NCBI RefSeq assembly: GCF_000155955.1
Contig: NZ_GG697141.2
Location: 1,078,588-1,142,587, forward strand
Reading direction: 5' to 3'
Source of the DNA: Mitsuokella multacida DSM 20544
GTDB taxonomy: Bacteria; Bacillota; Negativicutes; Selenomonadales; Selenomonadaceae
Length of the DNA: 64,000 nucleotides
Position 1 is the stretch's first letter. Each line of letters starts with the position of its first letter. Shown here piece after piece: positions 62,413-64,000 of this stretch. The notes under the pieces were generated by a model. That model was not told the DNA's origin, ran no database searches, and saw only the letters and a program-made list of their open reading frames with translations. The position numbers and the translations under genes were made by a program.

Positions 62413-63075
62413 ATGCGCATACCCAATATCACGAATTACAAACCGAAAGAATTTGCCGCATTATTGAATGTCACGGTCAAAACGCTTCAACGCTGGGATC
62501 GTGAGAAGATATTGGTTGCAAATAGGACGCCCACGAATCGAAGATATTATACCTACGACCAGTACTTGCAATTCAAGGGCATCGAGAAAGATACGGATTC
62601 GCGTAAGATTGTTCTATATGCCAGGGTATCGAGCCGGAAGCAGGCAGATGATCTAGAGAACCAGGTGGATTTCCTCCAGCAATACGCGAATGCTAAAGGC
62701 TTGATTGTCGATACCATCGTCCGAGATTATGGCAGTGGTCTGAATTATAACCGTAAGAAATGGAATCAGCTCCTAGATGCTGTCATGGAAAATCAGGTCA
62801 GGATAATCCTCGTGTCACACCGCGATCGTTTTGTCCGATTCGGGTTCGATTGGTTTGAGCGGTTCTGCAAGAAGTTCAACGTGGAGATCGTGGTCGTGAA
62901 GAACGAGAAGCTGTCCCCGCAGGAAGAGCTGGTGCAGGATATCGTCAGTATACTTCATGTATTTTCTTGTCGGCTTTATGGGTTACGTAAGTACAAGAAG
63001 CAGATTGAAGGAGATGAGGAACTTGCTGAAGGCATTCAAGACAGAGCTCCGTCTCACCGAACGGCAGAAGGATAA
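62413..63075 (+). CDS. tnpA: IS607-family serine transposase (TnpA/OrfA)
   Basis: The start is ATG 62413, 8 bases after GGAGGG; 220 residues. A MerR-like helix-turn-helix (YKPKEFAALLNVTVKTLQRWDRE) is followed by the serine recombinase domain (VLYARVSSRKQADDLENQVD with the catalytic Ser, and VSHRDRFVRFGFDWFE). IS607 enzymes insert with little target specificity and no duplication. tnpB overlaps its 3' end. Confidence 0.92.
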   Translation: MRIPNITNYKPKEFAALLNVTVKTLQRWDREKILVANRTPTNRRYYTYDQYLQFKGIEKDTDSRKIVLYARVSSRKQADDLENQVDFLQQYANAKGLIVDTIVRDYGSGLNYNRKKWNQLLDAVMENQVRIILVSHRDRFVRFGFDWFERFCKKFNVEIVVVKNEKLSPQEELVQDIVSILHVFSCRLYGLRKYKKQIEGDEELAEGIQDRAPSHRTAEG

Positions 63076-64000
63076 AGTTCGCCGTTCACTCGGCATCTGC
63101 CGCTTTCTCGCGAACCAGTACATCGCCCGCAACATCTGGCTGTACCGCCTGTATCAGCGCGGCGTCCTCGATGAAAAACAGCGCCGTTTCGTTACCGCCA
63201 ATGACTTCGACAAGTACGTCAACCATGTGCTGAAGAAGAAATTCCCCTGGATAGACCAGTGCGGGTCCAAAGCGCGCAAGAAAATCCTCGTCAATGCGGA
63301 GCAGGCGTTCAGGCGTTTCTTCAAAGGACAGGCGCACTTCCCGCGCTTCAAGCGGAAAAACCAGCAGAACGTGAAGCTCTACTTCCCGAAGAACAATAAG
63401 GGCGATTGGACCATCTGGCGTCACAAGATACAGATTCCGACTATCGGCAAAGCGCGCCTGAAAGAATTTGGCTATCTGCCGCAGGGCGTGACCATCAAGA
63501 ATGGGCATGTCTCCTATAAAGCGGGTCGTTACTACGTCTCGGTCACAGCCGAGATTGAGGAGATGAGCCGCTATAACAATGACCTAGAGGCATCGTACCA
63601 TCCGCGGTCGGATGGCATCGGTGTGGACCTTGGTGTCAAATCGCTTGCCATTGTCAGCGACGGCAGGATTTTTGAGAATATCAATAGGACTTCCCGGGCC
63701 AGACGGCTCGAGAGGCGGCTGAGAAGAGAGCAGAGGCGTCTCAGCCGCAAGTACGAGATGCGAAAGAAGAAAGGTGGTAGTACTGCTACTGCCTCTGCAA
63801 ATATAGAGAAAAAGAAATTATCGGTACAGAGACTGCATCAGCGGCTGGCGAATCTCCGCCGCAATCACGAGAATCAGGTCATCCACGCACTGGTGGAGCA
63901 AAAACCACGCTTCATCACGGTGGAAGACCTCAACGTGACCGGCATGATAAAGAATCGTCATCTCTCGAAGGCAGTGTCAGATCAGCGCTTCTATTCCTTC
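63014..64000 (+). CDS. tnpB: TnpB RNA-guided nuclease of the IS607 element, N-terminal part
   Basis: The frame is open from ATG 63014 (ATG 62978 also in frame) to the window end, 329 residues. MRNLLKAFKTELRLTERQ and ICRFLANQYIARNIWLY match the TnpB N-terminus; the RuvC domain begins with GIGVDLGVKSLAIVSDG (catalytic Asp) and FITVEDLNVTGM (catalytic Glu). The zinc ribbon and last Asp lie beyond the window. It should cut DNA under guidance of an omega-RNA encoded at its 3' end. Confidence 0.92.
   Translation, partial: MRNLLKAFKTELRLTERQKDKVRRSLGICRFLANQYIARNIWLYRLYQRGVLDEKQRRFVTANDFDKYVNHVLKKKFPWIDQCGSKARKKILVNAEQAFRRFFKGQAHFPRFKRKNQQNVKLYFPKNNKGDWTIWRHKIQIPTIGKARLKEFGYLPQGVTIKNGHVSYKAGRYYVSVTAEIEEMSRYNNDLEASYHPRSDGIGVDLGVKSLAIVSDGRIFENINRTSRARRLERRLRREQRRLSRKYEMRKKKGGSTATASANIEKKKLSVQRLHQRLANLRRNHENQVIHALVEQKPRFITVEDLNVTGMIKNRHLSKAVSDQRFYSF

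Overview
The window is part of a large plasmid, or at least carries a complete plasmid replication unit. It holds a Rep_3-type initiator gene (56535-57920, minus), upstream iterons, an AT-rich stretch and four DnaA boxes (58020-58505), and a separate ParA/ParB partition operon 43 kb away (10952-13007). Protein style (rubrerythrin, DcuC-like transporter, YjiH/YjiG/IadA, GPH sugar transporter, several PAS-GGDEF-EAL proteins), GC-rich genes with Shine-Dalgarno sites, and anaerobic redox enzymes suggest an anaerobic Negativicutes host of the Selenomonas/Mitsuokella kind. The host is an inference; no rRNA or tRNA gene is present.

Layout. 1-7.9 kb: end of an alpha/beta hydrolase, a 24-residue hydrophobic peptide that looks like a type I toxin, a 1574-residue PAS/GGDEF/EAL protein, an OhrR-like MarR regulator and a Gfo/Idh/MocA oxidoreductase. 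8.0-10.9 kb: a flavin/ferredoxin protein, a deleted NTF2-like gene, a class M sirtuin (SirTM) and its zinc macrodomain. Two promoters in this block carry the same operator, TGTAAT-N7-ATTACA. 10.9-13.3 kb: parB, a ParA with an in-frame ribbon-helix-helix N-terminus, and a phased 11-bp repeat array that is a candidate centromere. 13.2-18.6 kb: M20 amidohydrolases with a C4-dicarboxylate-type transporter, and an MFS transporter. 18.7-22.1 kb: metallophosphoesterase, DUF1294 protein and a UmuC-like polymerase. 22.1-27 kb: a complete insertion sequence with 8-bp target duplication, a serine resolvase, small zinc-ribbon and secreted proteins. 27.2-29.4 kb: arsD-arsA without arsB or arsR. 29.6-34.0 kb: a sigma-54 activator divergent from a yjiH-yjiG-iadA operon with a textbook -24/-12 promoter. 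34.2-43.5 kb: nitroreductase, zinc-ribbon/Sel1 protein, ADP-ribosylglycohydrolase, rubrerythrin, a TnpB-type element remnant and a RelB/YafQ pair whose toxin is frameshifted. 43.5-56 kb: repeats, two EAL proteins, an L,D-transpeptidase and a polyol/pentose-type operon under a ROK repressor. 56-62 kb: replication region, a striking ~63-bp-period repeat array, an MFS transporter and a GGDEF protein. 62.4-64 kb: an IS607-family element running off the window.

The plasmid therefore looks like an accessory-metabolism and stress replicon: peptide/amide catabolism, sugar alcohol use, arsenic handling, redox/ADP-ribosylation signalling, and four c-di-GMP turnover proteins. Three families of dispersed palindromes, mostly positioned as terminators, recur across it. 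Decay is visible: a frameshifted toxin, a frameshifted secreted protein, an internally deleted NTF2-like gene and transposon remnants.
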